A stretch of 64,000 nt of DNA from Segatella copri (GTDB taxonomy: Bacteria; Bacteroidota; Bacteroidia; Bacteroidales; Bacteroidaceae). The notes beneath the pieces are model-generated. The model was not told where the DNA came from. It saw only the letters and a list, made by a program, of their open reading frames with translations, and ran no database searches. Position numbers and translations under genes: made by a program. This document shows, piece by piece, positions 45,071 through 55,000 of this stretch; the first letter of the stretch is position 1; each line of letters starts with the position of its first letter. Location of the stretch: contig NZ_CP137557.1 of the NCBI RefSeq assembly GCF_019249655.2, forward strand, positions 464,001-528,000. The letters run 5' to 3'.

Positions 45071-47143
45071 ATGAAACTTATAGCGGATATTGAAAAGCTT
45101 AATCAGAATAAGCCTGCAAATCTTTTGGTTTCAGCATTAGGAAAGCTGGTCGATGACGAAACGATAGTCTATTATAATTTTCCTCTTTATAGGGGGGATT
45201 TGCAAGAGGAATTACGTCAGGTGGAAATCATGATGGTGTCTTGTCATTATGGCATTGTATACTTTAAGTGCATAAATTCCTATCGTAAGTTGAATGATAA
45301 AGAAAAGGATTATGTCAATGATTTGTATGAAAACATATATAGTAGATTAAGTAAAGATTCATTGTTTAGAAAAAACAGAAAAGAGTTGAATGTTGGTATA
45401 ACCTCTGCTGTGGTTATATGCGATAGTTCTTCTAGGTATGATAATTCAGACCCTGATTTTTTCTATGTTTCTTTATCAAAGCTGAATGAACTTTTTGCAG
45501 ATGTAGCTCAGGCTGTTATCCCTGATGCTGTTTTTAAGCATTTGATTACTTGTGTTGAAGGTACTCGCAAAGTTGTGCAAAAACGCAATAGAAAAGTAAT
45601 TAAAGGTATCCATGGGAAAAGAACAAAATCCGAAATATTGAATGATATTCAAGAACAAGAAGCAACTTTTGATGTTGAACAAAAGAAAACGGCATTAGTG
45701 ACAATTGAGGGACCGCAGCGAATTAGGGGATTGGCTGGCTCCGGTAAGACTATTGTTTTGACGATGAAGGCTGCCCTGTATCATCTACAAAACCCAGATG
45801 AGGAAATCTTATATACATATTATACTAAATCATTGTATGGCTTAATACATGGATTGATAGATAGATATTATCGAGATTTTTCTGATAATAAAGAGCCTAA
45901 TTGGAATAAGATTCATATTCTGCATGGTTGGGGAGGAGCAGGAGTCAATGGAGTATATTATCAAGCTTGTTTAGATAACGGAATTTCTGCTTTAACCTAT
46001 AGTAATGCTGTTGGACATGGGGTAACTCCTTTTGAATTTGTCTGTTCTGAAATGTTAAAGAACAACTTAAAGCCCAAATATGATTTGACATTAATTGATG
46101 AGGGACAAGATTTTCCAAATTCTTTTTATCGCTTGTGCTATAAGCTTTCTGTTAATAAAAAAATAGTGTGGGCTTATGATGACTTTCAAAATATTTTTGA
46201 TGTTAATCTTCAAGATGAAAAGGAAACTTTTGGTAAGGATGAGAATGGTAATTATTATGTGGATTTTAATAAGATGACAAATCCTTATAGGGATATAATA
46301 CTTCATGTTTGTTATCGAAACCCACGCACAGCTCTAATTTTTGCATTCAGCTTAGGTTTGGGAATTTATAATGAAAGGGTTCTTCAGAGACTTACAGATA
46401 ACGAACATTGGAAGAGCTTAGGTTTTGTCGTGGAGCAAGGAGACTCCTCTGTTGGGTGTGAAATGGTGATTTCAAGACCACAAGAAAATTCTCCAAGTTA
46501 CCTTAATGAAGAATATGGATTCTCTGTGGGGATTATAAAGTGTGAATCTTTAGCTGCAGAATGTGAAAAGATATCTTCTTTGATAACAAAAGATATACAA
46601 GAGGAAGGGTTGAATCCAGAGGATATTTGTGTGATTTGTTTGGACGACAGAAATATTCAATCATATTATACCTATTTGGGGCAATTGCTATTGTCAAAGG
46701 GCATAAGGGTATATGATTTGCTTCATGCTGCATACACGACAACAACATTTTATCAAGAAGGTCATGTTACTTTAGGGACTTTAAATAAGGCTAAAGGTAA
46801 TGAGGCTGGTATGGTTTATATTATGGGAGTAGATAAAATCTTCAACGATCGAAATAACGTTATATTAAGAAATCGCCTTTTCACGGCAATTACACGAACA
46901 AAAGGATGGGTTGTTCTTTCTGGTGAAAAATCGATAGAATATTGTTCTGAAGAGATGGAAAAACTTCAAAGCGAAGGATTGAAATTGCATTTTATTCAGC
47001 CTAGTGAAGAAAGTACTAAGACAATTTTTGGTGGTAGTACTAAACGGCAAAATCAATTTAATGACATTCAACGTATTATTCAAGAACTACAAAATGAGGG
47101 AATGTCCTTTGAGGATATTATGAATCATGTCAAGGCAAAGTAA
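45071..47143 (+). CDS. SF1 (UvrD/Rep-like) helicase of a defence-like pair
   Basis: 690 aa from the ATG at 45071 (an upstream GTG at 45041 is possible). The N-terminal 200 residues contain a possible nuclease-like fold (HYGIVYFKCIN). Helicase motifs: Q-type EGPQRI, motif I GLAGSGKT (about 220-227), motif II LIDEGQDF, motif IV-like VWAYDDFQNI, motif VI LFTAITRTKGW. Overlaps the DUF2290 gene. Resembles helicases of anti-phage or repair modules. Confidence 0.85.
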   Translation: MKLIADIEKLNQNKPANLLVSALGKLVDDETIVYYNFPLYRGDLQEELRQVEIMMVSCHYGIVYFKCINSYRKLNDKEKDYVNDLYENIYSRLSKDSLFRKNRKELNVGITSAVVICDSSSRYDNSDPDFFYVSLSKLNELFADVAQAVIPDAVFKHLITCVEGTRKVVQKRNRKVIKGIHGKRTKSEILNDIQEQEATFDVEQKKTALVTIEGPQRIRGLAGSGKTIVLTMKAALYHLQNPDEEILYTYYTKSLYGLIHGLIDRYYRDFSDNKEPNWNKIHILHGWGGAGVNGVYYQACLDNGISALTYSNAVGHGVTPFEFVCSEMLKNNLKPKYDLTLIDEGQDFPNSFYRLCYKLSVNKKIVWAYDDFQNIFDVNLQDEKETFGKDENGNYYVDFNKMTNPYRDIILHVCYRNPRTALIFAFSLGLGIYNERVLQRLTDNEHWKSLGFVVEQGDSSVGCEMVISRPQENSPSYLNEEYGFSVGIIKCESLAAECEKISSLITKDIQEEGLNPEDICVICLDDRNIQSYYTYLGQLLLSKGIRVYDLLHAAYTTTTFYQEGHVTLGTLNKAKGNEAGMVYIMGVDKIFNDRNNVILRNRLFTAITRTKGWVVLSGEKSIEYCSEEMEKLQSEGLKLHFIQPSEESTKTIFGGSTKRQNQFNDIQRIIQELQNEGMSFEDIMNHVKAK

Positions 47144-47843
47144 TACAAGATCAGGTAAGTTTGTAGCTTCTGTTTCTGATGCTAGTGCAATTTTGAAGGA
47201 TTTCGAACTTCTTAGGAATGCTAACCTAACTTGGCAAACACCTTCAGATGATTTCCTCAAAGTATCAAAGCAAGATGATTATAAACAGATGTATGATACT
47301 GCTATAAATCATTATGATTATAATTTAATATTAGTAGATGGTTCTATTTTCCAATTTGAAGAATTTGAAAATTCAGATTTGCGTTATGCGTATATTCAAG
47401 CTCCTTATAATTATGTACCTTTTGAGGATTTTCTATTGACATTTATGAATGCTGAAGATATTCCTAAAGATTCGTCAGATATGATGGAATTGAAATGTAC
47501 ATTTGAAAATGACTATGAGCAGATGTTATCTGAACAAGGAATAAATAGTAAGGTAGTGTATTTTCGGTATGATGTAGATTCTGTAAGATATATGCCTAAT
47601 ATTCATTCATATGCACATTTGCATATAGGCATTAGTAATGATATTAGAATTCCTTGTGCCTCGTTGTTAACACCTGCTGCATTCGTTGTTTTTGTGATAA
47701 AGCAAGTTTATAAGGTTAATTGGGAAAGATGTATGGCAGAAAAAGATAGTAGAAGTAAAATCTTGAAACTTGCAAAGGATAAATGTTTGCTTGGTGAAGA
47801 CAAATGGGATGAGATGGAAAGGCAGGAACTAGCATTAGTATGA
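47127..47843 (+). CDS. DUF2290-family partner of the helicase
   Basis: 238 aa, starting inside the helicase gene (17-base overlap). Features: ILVDGSIFQFEEF, DLRYAYIQAPYNYVPFEDFL, YFRYDVDSVRYMPNIHSYAH, LHIGISNDIRIPC, ending in a helical region. DUF2290 proteins accompany helicases in defence-like loci; biochemical role unknown. Spacing and overlap indicate a two-gene unit. Confidence 0.75.
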   Translation: MSRQSNTRSGKFVASVSDASAILKDFELLRNANLTWQTPSDDFLKVSKQDDYKQMYDTAINHYDYNLILVDGSIFQFEEFENSDLRYAYIQAPYNYVPFEDFLLTFMNAEDIPKDSSDMMELKCTFENDYEQMLSEQGINSKVVYFRYDVDSVRYMPNIHSYAHLHIGISNDIRIPCASLLTPAAFVVFVIKQVYKVNWERCMAEKDSRSKILKLAKDKCLLGEDKWDEMERQELALV

Positions 47844-47881
47844 ATTCAAAATGTATAGAATATTATATTTGAGGATAAATT

Positions 47882-48208
47882 ATGAATACTAAGATTTTTG
47901 ATTATCTCAATATTTATGCTTCTACTCCAAATCCTCAGTATGCTATTATGTTGAGGGGTAAATGGGGATGTGGTAAAACTCATTTCATCAAAGGTTGGCT
48001 CAATAAATTTGAGGTAAAAGATTTCGCAGATGACGCAGATTTTTTTGCATCTCATCTATCACCCATCACGATTTTCAGATATAAATTTGATAAGATGCTG
48101 ATTGCTAAAGGATTCGTATGCGTGACTGATGGGCTAAAATGGGGCTTTATCCCTCACGCATCAGTCACGATTTTGGCTTTATCCCTCACGATTTTGCTTA
48201 TGCTGTAA
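47882..48208 (+). pseudogene. KAP-type P-loop NTPase stump
   Basis: The first about 45 residues match the start of KAP-family NTPases (MNTKIFDYLNIYASTPNPQY, LRGKWGCGKTHFIKGWL with Walker A). After KFEVK the frame runs into unrelated low-complexity sequence and ends at 48208; a normal KAP protein has several hundred residues. 3'-truncated pseudogene. It directly follows the helicase pair, so the original unit may have had more genes. Confidence 0.75.
48121..48169. repeat. Inverted repeat downstream of the KAP stump
   Basis: CGTGACTGATG (48121-48131) and CATCAGTCACG (48159-48169). The region up to 48487 also has repeated GGGGCT and TTTACGTG words and a GCAAAAA/TTTTTGC hairpin near 48211; no gene seen. 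Confidence 0.6.
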
Positions 48209-48487
48209 AGCAAAAAGGCTTTTTTGCGATTGAAACTGGCTTCACTTGCTTTTGAAGTAAGTTTCATTTCGAATTGGTTTGGGGCTCAGATAAAGTTTAC
48301 GTGGGGCTCTATTAAGGTTTACGTGAGATTCACTTCGGATTCAAATGAGGCTCAGTTCGATTTCTTTCTGTTCTTCTAATGAAGCGGAAACGGATTCGTA
48401 TTTATACCTCGTATAAATCAAAAAAGCAGTGTAGTGGAGTGTAGTGTAGTATTTAAAATCACATATTTATAACACAAACTATTACTA

Positions 48488-49584
48488 ATGGAAAAAAGGA
48501 AAGAAAGAATAAACAACTTAGAGGAAACTCCTCATTCACAAAGGACAGTCACAAATTTGCAGAGAATCATGACGAAGCCATCCATCTTCAGATACGAAGG
48601 GCATAACTATCTGGTGCCCTTCCTCATCATCAGCAGTCTCTTCTTTATGTGGGGATTTGCCCATGGCATCCTCGAGGTGCTGAATCCGCATTTCCAGGAG
48701 TCGTTCCATATCAGCAAGGCGATGTCGGCCCTGACGCAGGCTGCTGTCTATGGTGCCTACTTTCTGATGGCGCTGCCTGCCGGATGGATTATCCGGAAGT
48801 GGGGCTACAGGAGGGGAGTGATAACAGGACTGGTTCTCTTCGGTATCGGTGCTCTGATGTTCATACCGGGAAGCAGGATCAACAGTTGTTCTCGGGTGTC
48901 AACATAGCCATTCCTTATGTTCTGGTGGGTATCTTCGTGCTTGCTGTGGCACTGGTTCTGTCAAGGATTAAGTTGCCGGACCCAAGGAGAGCGCATGAGG
49001 CGGATACGAACGAGAAGGTGGAGGAGAAGCCGATGCGAGTGATGGCATTCGGTTTCGGTATGCTGACCTTGTTTCTTTATGTGGCTGCCCAGACGGGTGT
49101 GAACAGTTTCTTCATCAACTATGCTGAGGAGAGCATTCATATAGAGAAGCAGGCTGCCAGTCTGTATCTCGCCTTTGGCGGAATGGGTCTGTTCTTTATC
49201 GGCAGATTGGCTGGTGGTGTCATCATGAATTATGTCCAGCCAAGGCTGGTGCTGTTGGTCTGTGCCATCCTCACCTTTGTTGCCACATTGATTGTGGTGG
49301 TATGTAGCGGAACCTTATCGCTCATTGCGTTCTTCGCCCTGTATCTAGGAGAGAGCATCATGTTTCCGACTATCTTCTCGCTGGCATTGAGGGATGCTGG
49401 TACAAAGACCAAGCTTGCTTCTTCGTTGCTTATCATGACGATAGTGGGTGGTGCGATTGCTCCTGTAATCATGGGGTATATTGCGGATACTACGGGGAGT
49501 ATGGCGATTGCCTTTCTCATACCGTTGGTATGTTATGGGGTGATTGGAGGGTATGCACTTTTGAAACCCTCTGGCTCCCTTTAG
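48488..49584 (+). pseudogene. fucP: FucP-like sugar:proton symporter with internal deletion
   Basis: The N-terminal part (to about 48890) is a FucP-type MFS transporter (YLVPFLIISSLFFMWGFAHG ... YGAYFLMALPAGWIIRKWGY ... GIGALMFIPG). The sequence then jumps with a frame change at about 48888 into the second half (GVNIAIPYVLVGIFVLAVAL ... LGESIMFPTIFSLALRDAG ... IMGYIADTTGSMAIAFLIPL). About 130-150 residues holding transmembrane helices in the middle are gone. Copy E of the repeat abuts the stop. Confidence 0.85.
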
Positions 49585-49594
49585 CAAAAGGAGG

Positions 49595-49770
49595 TTTTTC
49601 GAAAATCACCCCGTCCCTCTTTACCCTTAAAGAGGGCTCCACCTCTCACCCCTGCCCTCTCTCCTCAGGAGCGAGGGAGAAAACCGCCCTCCGGTGCTCG
49701 GAACCGCTTCGCTATAAGGTTGGCGGACCATCAAAGGTCTCGCCAGGTTGTGCGGGCTGGGACCGCCTGG
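49595..49770 (-). repeat. Dispersed structured repeat, copy E
   Basis: Reverse orientation, nearly identical to copy D (TTTTCGAAAATCACCCCGTC start, GCGGGCTGGGACCGCC end). Followed by GTTTATAGTTTACAGTTAAT words and the TTGGTGGTTTC promoter region that also follow copies F and G. Confidence 0.85.
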
Positions 49771-49926
49771 GGAATAGCAGTTTATAGTTTACAGTTAATA
49801 GTTTATAGTTTACAGTTGATTTTTTAGTAATTTGCAGATCACTTGCAGATTTCTTGTGATTTTCTTGGTGGTTTCGAGGAAAAAGTGTACTTTTGCGGCA
49901 AAGTTGAACTTTTAATTGAAAATAGG

Positions 49927-50145
49927 ATGGAACAGACAGTTTTTAACCCTGCTCAGATGAAGATTCTGCAGATGATGGCATATATCAAGACTCCACAGGA
50001 ATTGGATAATCTTGAAAATGTTCTCTCTCAATACTTTGCAAAGAAGGTTGATGAGGGGATCGATGAGTTGTGCGATAATGGAAGTATAACTCTTGATACC
50101 ATCGAGAGTTGGGGTAATGAGCATTTACGTACTTCTGGCAAATGA
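49927..50145 (+). CDS. Small antitoxin-like protein 1
   Basis: 72 aa: MEQTVFNPAQMKILQMMAYI, KTPQELDNLENVLSQYFAKK, VDEGIDELCDNGSITLDTIE, SWGNEHLRTSGK. A paralogue at 61046 precedes a PIN-domain stump, suggesting both are antitoxins; the partner here is lost. Start chosen at the ATG 50 bases after the promoter-like GTACTTTTG. Confidence 0.65.
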   Translation: MEQTVFNPAQMKILQMMAYIKTPQELDNLENVLSQYFAKKVDEGIDELCDNGSITLDTIESWGNEHLRTSGK

Positions 50146-50151
50146 GAAAGA

Positions 50152-50314
50152 TAGGTAAGTATTCGGTGAATGCCGTATTGTGCGCCTAGATAAAGTTTTG
50201 TACCTTTGCACCGTGATTTTAAATATTCTAATTATGGTACAAGGTAAGAAACAATTAAGCAGTAAGCCAAAGTTCGCCGAGGTTGTAATCGGTGATAATG
50301 AGGCGAAGGAGATG
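50152..50314 (+). repeat. 163-bp direct duplication, left copy
   Basis: About 93% identical to 60368-60531. Both contain GTATTCGGTGAA, a TACCTTTG promoter box (50201-50208) and the start of a small gene. Four of five coding differences are synonymous. Confidence 0.88.
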
Positions 50315-50410
50315 CGTGAGTCTGATGTAGACAAAAAAGCGGATACTTACGCTATAATGGTGATATACTCAACTTCATTATCCATCAAAGAATTCAAGTA
50401 TTCCAGATAA
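50234..50410 (+). CDS. Small protein in the left duplication copy
   Basis: 58 aa: MVQGKKQLSSKPKFAEVVIG, DNEAKEMRESDVDKKADTYA, IMVIYSTSLSIKEFKYSR. It follows the promoter by about 25 bases and is closed by a terminator. The first 27 codons are shared with a second copy at 60451 with mostly synonymous changes, so it is truly coding. Not recognised; may be the N-terminal part of a larger family. Confidence 0.65.
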   Translation: MVQGKKQLSSKPKFAEVVIGDNEAKEMRESDVDKKADTYAIMVIYSTSLSIKEFKYSR

Positions 50411-50429
50411 TTGCTTATCAATAACAAGA

Positions 50430-50452
50430 AAAGGTCGCACGAAGCGACCTTT
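50430..50452 (+). terminator. Terminator after the small gene
   Basis: AAAGGTCGC (50430-50438) and GCGACCTTT (50444-50452). The following 50453-50724 contains a TATATTTG box (50470-50477), CCTCCCC words and a CATAG/CTATG palindrome, but no gene. Confidence 0.75.
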
Positions 50453-50724
50453 AAATGTTGGCGTGTCCTTATATTTGCAGGGCACAGATTCACTAGTGAA
50501 TAAATCATGGGATGCCGAAGCTGTGATGAATTAAAGCGGATTCAAAACATAACAAGAACATAGGAAGTACCTCTTCCCAGATTCTTGCGTGTTCTTCCCA
50601 TTCGTTTTGCCTCCCCTTAAGGTATTAATCAGTTTGCCTCCCCGCAGGGATTCAAACTGAACATCACTTTTTTTAAGTCGCTACCCCCATAGTCCGACTA
50701 TGACTGCAAAATTACAAAAAAAAA

Positions 50725-51702
50725 ATGGAATATCCAATAGAAATAAAAGGAAAAACGATAAAACAGGTACGCAAATTAAACTTATCAGGTAAAAATCTTA
50801 AGTTTATACCAGATAATGTGTTTCAATATACTAATTTAGAAAAGTTGGATTTGAGTAAGAATAGAATAGAGATAATTCCGAAAGAAATATTAAAATTACG
50901 TAAGCTTAGAACCCTGGACTTGGCATTTAATCAAATCAAGAATTTGCAAAGTGCAGTATTTCAATTGCCTAAGCTTAGAATTTTAAATCTTCATGGTAAT
51001 CAAATCAAAAAATTGCCTAAACAAATTGCAACATCACATATTGAAACTCTTATATTGAGTAAGAACAATATCGTGAATGTGGATGATAATTTAATGGCAA
51101 AGTTTAAAAGAGTTGATCTTACTGATAATCCTATAACTCAAAATGTAGCAGAAGTGAAAATAGATGAAAAAGCGAAAGTATCACATAACGCTCCATTGGC
51201 AAACTTAAATATAAATTTTATGGAAAAGGAAACAGAAGAGAAGAAGATGGAAATGAAAAAACATAAAATATTTATTAGTTATGCACATACTGACAAGGTG
51301 TATTGCGACAGATTGATGATTCATTTGAAAGTGTTGAAAAACTATGTAGGTGGGATTGATGATTGGTCTGACCAAAGAATAAAAACTGGTCAGCGATGGA
51401 AAGAAGAAATAGAGAGAGCTTTAAGAGAGGCAGATATTGCTATTCTTTTAGTTTCTACAGATTTTCTTGCCTCTGATTTCATCCGAAATAACGAATTACC
51501 ACCAATATTACATAAGGCTGCGTCGGCTAATACGAAAATAATGAGTATATTGATTAAACCAAGTATGTTCTTGGATTCTGATTTGGCAGAGTTTCAGGCT
51601 GTAAATGATACACAAAAAACATTATCTGATATGAGCGAAACGGAACAGGAAAAAACTTATCTAAAGTTGATGTCAGAGATTAAAGATTTAGTAAAGTCAT
51701 GA
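50725..51702 (+). CDS. Leucine-rich repeat protein with C-terminal TIR domain
   Basis: 325 aa. About six leucine-rich repeats (residues 10-140): VRKLNLSGKNLKFIP, LEKLDLSKNRIEIIP, LRTLDLAFNQIKNL, LRILNLHGNQIKKLP, IETLILSKNNI, RVDLTDNPI. A charged linker leads to a TIR domain (about 180-300): HKIFISYAHTDKVYCDRLMI, GQRWKEEIERALREADIAIL, and catalytic-type E257 in DFIRNNELPPIL. Expected to degrade NAD or make a NAD-derived signal when the LRR part senses a ligand (inference). No signal peptide, so cytoplasmic. No ATPase is attached. Confidence 0.88.
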   Translation: MEYPIEIKGKTIKQVRKLNLSGKNLKFIPDNVFQYTNLEKLDLSKNRIEIIPKEILKLRKLRTLDLAFNQIKNLQSAVFQLPKLRILNLHGNQIKKLPKQIATSHIETLILSKNNIVNVDDNLMAKFKRVDLTDNPITQNVAEVKIDEKAKVSHNAPLANLNINFMEKETEEKKMEMKKHKIFISYAHTDKVYCDRLMIHLKVLKNYVGGIDDWSDQRIKTGQRWKEEIERALREADIAILLVSTDFLASDFIRNNELPPILHKAASANTKIMSILIKPSMFLDSDLAEFQAVNDTQKTLSDMSETEQEKTYLKLMSEIKDLVKS

Positions 51703-51726
51703 TTACATGGAGCATAGAGGAGCTGA

Positions 51727-52029
51727 TGTCTTGCCAGCGATGGTGAGGGCTTCCCAATGGGTGTACTTGACGCATGGGCCTATGGCATACCTTGTGTGGT
51801 TACTCCTGTAGGTGGTCTGCCTGATGTTATTGAAGAAGGAAAGAACTGCCTCACTTTCCCATTTGATGATGTGGATGCGCTTACCATGCAGCTTCGAAAA
51901 CTGATGGAATCTCCTGATCTTCTCAGGAATATGGCTGAATATTCTAAAAGCTTCGGAGAGAGGGTGTTCGCTCCTGTTATGGTGAATGAGAGCATTGAGA
52001 AATTATATGAGGAAATATTTAAAGCTTAA
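51727..52029 (+). pseudogene. Glycosyltransferase family 4 C-terminal remnant
   Basis: Open from a stop at 51724; encodes SDGEGFPMGVLDAWAYGIPC, VVTPVGGLPDVIEEGKNCLT and the final helices, the donor-sugar half of a GT4 enzyme. The missing N-terminal two thirds should lie upstream, where the LRR-TIR gene now ends at 51702. A relic of the polysaccharide locus. Confidence 0.85.
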
Positions 52030-52071
52030 TCTTGATTTTTAAGTATCAGATTTGAGACAAAGGTTATAGTT

Positions 52072-55000
52072 ATGTCCGTTTCATCAACAGTTTTTGGTTA
52101 TCATGTTCAATATCTCTATACGTTGTATAGAATGATAGAGTCTGCTGATTCTAAAGAAGTATTCGTGCCCGAAGGAAGAGAAGATTTAGACATATATTTG
52201 AATGACCAAATTATCGAAACCATACAGGTGAAGTGTTATTCTGGGACAATCGTGTATTCTGATCTGTTTTCCAAGGGTAAATCTACTTCTTTGTTTTCTC
52301 GTGGTAAGGATAGTTTAGATAAAAATTCAAATGTAAAAATATCATTCGTGGCGGTTGGACATGGCAATGATAAAGGAGTGATTTCTGATAGATTGACGAA
52401 GGTGTCCTCTCTTGTAAAGTCGCTCAAAAAAGAGGAAACTCTTCATTTGGATTATGCTTCTTCCAAGGAGCTTGCTGCAAAAATATTATGGCAGTCTAAA
52501 TCGCAAGGAGAGTTGGAAAATTATGTTGAATCCGTTTTAAAAAATCGATTTCCATCTATTGATCCTTTAATAGTAAAGGATTATTTGATTCAGTGGATTT
52601 GTTATCTTGTGATAAATGAAAAGTCTGCTACTTATGATGATTTATGTTGTCAGGTAGGACAGATTATAGCGTTTTCTGTGCGTCAAAAGGAATTCTTTAC
52701 TCAATTTGGACTAACAGTAATTCCACTTTTTCAGTCAGTTTGTCAGGAAGATGTTAATTCTGAAATATCTTATTATCAAGGTATATCTGCTAAGGAAATA
52801 CATATTGCCAAAAATTATGATGTTGTCAGAGAAGAAAAGTTGCAACAACTCTATGAGAAGCTGAAAGACAATAATCTTGTTTTCATAACGGGTGTCTCAG
52901 GTTCTGGCAAAAGTAGTTTAGCATATCGTTATTTGAAGATTTGTGGTACTCCTTTACGATACGAGATTAAATATGTAAATCGAAATAACATATCGCAGAT
53001 TATTGCCACCATCAAAGATATTTCGAAAGGCTTGAAGAGTGAAGCTTTTGTTTATTTAGATGTGCTGCCATACGATACTTCATGGATTCAAGTGGTAAAT
53101 GAAATAGAGGATACTCCTTTTGTTAAATGCTTAGTAACAATCCGGCAGGATGATTGGAATCGGTGTAAAAACAAGGTTAATGAGAAACTTCATTATTCTA
53201 CTCTTGCCTTAGATTTAACCGAATCTGAGGCAAAGGATATATTTGATCATCTATGCGAAAGAGGATTGTGCCATATTGATATCTTTGAAGAGGCTTGGAA
53301 TAATTCTGGACATCCTCAAACATTGCTTGAATATGTGTATTTCTTGACACATGGTGTTCCTCTAAGGGCAAGAATCTCTGAACAGATAGGAAGACTTGAT
53401 CATGTAAATGCCTCCTTTCTTCAGTATATATCTGTCTCGAATGTCTTGCAGGGAAATATCTCTGTGAATGCCATTCGGAACTTGTGTCATCTTTCTCCAA
53501 TGGACCTGTCTCGATGTATAGACCAAATGAAAGGTGAATTCTTTGAGTATAATGGTGAAGGATTTTCTGATGTTCACCCCATTAGGACTCATATCATAAT
53601 TGAAGAGATATTTAGGAATTATAGAAATGGTTTAGAAGAAATTGGTATGGAATTATTCGAGCATATTAATGAAAACACAAGTCCTTTGTTTCTTATGGCC
53701 CTTATAGATGAAGGAAAATATACGCCTGATTCTCTTTTACGTGAATTGGAGGGTAAGAAGATAAACTCTATGCAAGCGTATATTGTGGCAAGAACATTGG
53801 TGTGGTGTGGAGTTAAACATTATATTGATAATAATCAAGCAGCGTTTGATTGGTTAAGGCAAACTGCGCCTCTTTGTTGGCAATACTTAGTGCCTGTTAA
53901 CTTTACGGAAACCGAACTTGAGGAATCTGTTGATAAATTGTTTGGAAGCCAAATAGGTCTTACGATGGATGATGTAAGAAAAAGATTTTCTTTGCAGACT
54001 GAGGTTTATTTCTATTTATGTAAATGGCTTGATAGTTCTATCTCTTTGGAAAAGCCTAAAGAGTGGCGAGACTATTTTTGGTTGGCAAAATTCTTAACGA
54101 TATGTAATTTGCAGCTTTCTTATAAGCCAGAATTTGCTGATTTTAAGATGGATGCTAAGGTTCCTAATAATTTAGAAGAGATGGCAGATGTTCTTCTTGG
54201 TCTGAAACTGGCTGGTTATGATTCTGCCACATTTAATCAGCTGGAAGAAAACTTCGTTAAACAATTTCGCATCCAAAATAATATCTTGGAGTTTGAAATT
54301 TGTGAAAATGAGGTCAAATGTCTTACTTTCTTAGACTATTTTACTGCAGGGAAACAATTTGAAAATGGAGATGGAGATATAATGCATCGCATTAATCTGC
54401 ATCATATTGATTTGCTGAGAAAAGCATTTCCAAATGCAGATGTATATCATTCAGAGATCATAAAAGATGTGATTTTTGAAGATTTAGATTTGACTTTTGA
54501 AAAGCATATAAGTAGAGAAATGTTACCGCTTGACGATATGCAAGAGCCGCGCACAATGATGGTGCATTTGTATGAGAAAAGCTATGTCCTTCCTTCCAGA
54601 AAAGCTTATTGTGATCAATTGATAACTTTGCGTAAGCTATTTGTTGATGTAATAAAAGAATATTGGCAAGGTGTTGATGACATTCATCGAGTAGGAAAGG
54701 CGTACAATGCCAAAATGGATCAAGTTTCTTATGATGTGTGTGATAAGATTTTAAATACTCACATAGAGTTGCCTGCAACTGAAATAAATAGATTCGGATT
54801 AGGTTATGAAATTAACAAAGAGAAGAATGAAGACCAAAGTGCAAAAGATAATTTGAAGAAATTAAACTCCTTGTATTCTCATTATTCTACTGATTTGACA
54901 ATCTTCTTCAGACAGTGTTACCAGCTTTCAGGTGGCTTCATCAATGATGTTCAAAGAATGACGATGATATTGCTGGATGCACAGGATAAGTTGAAAAAAT

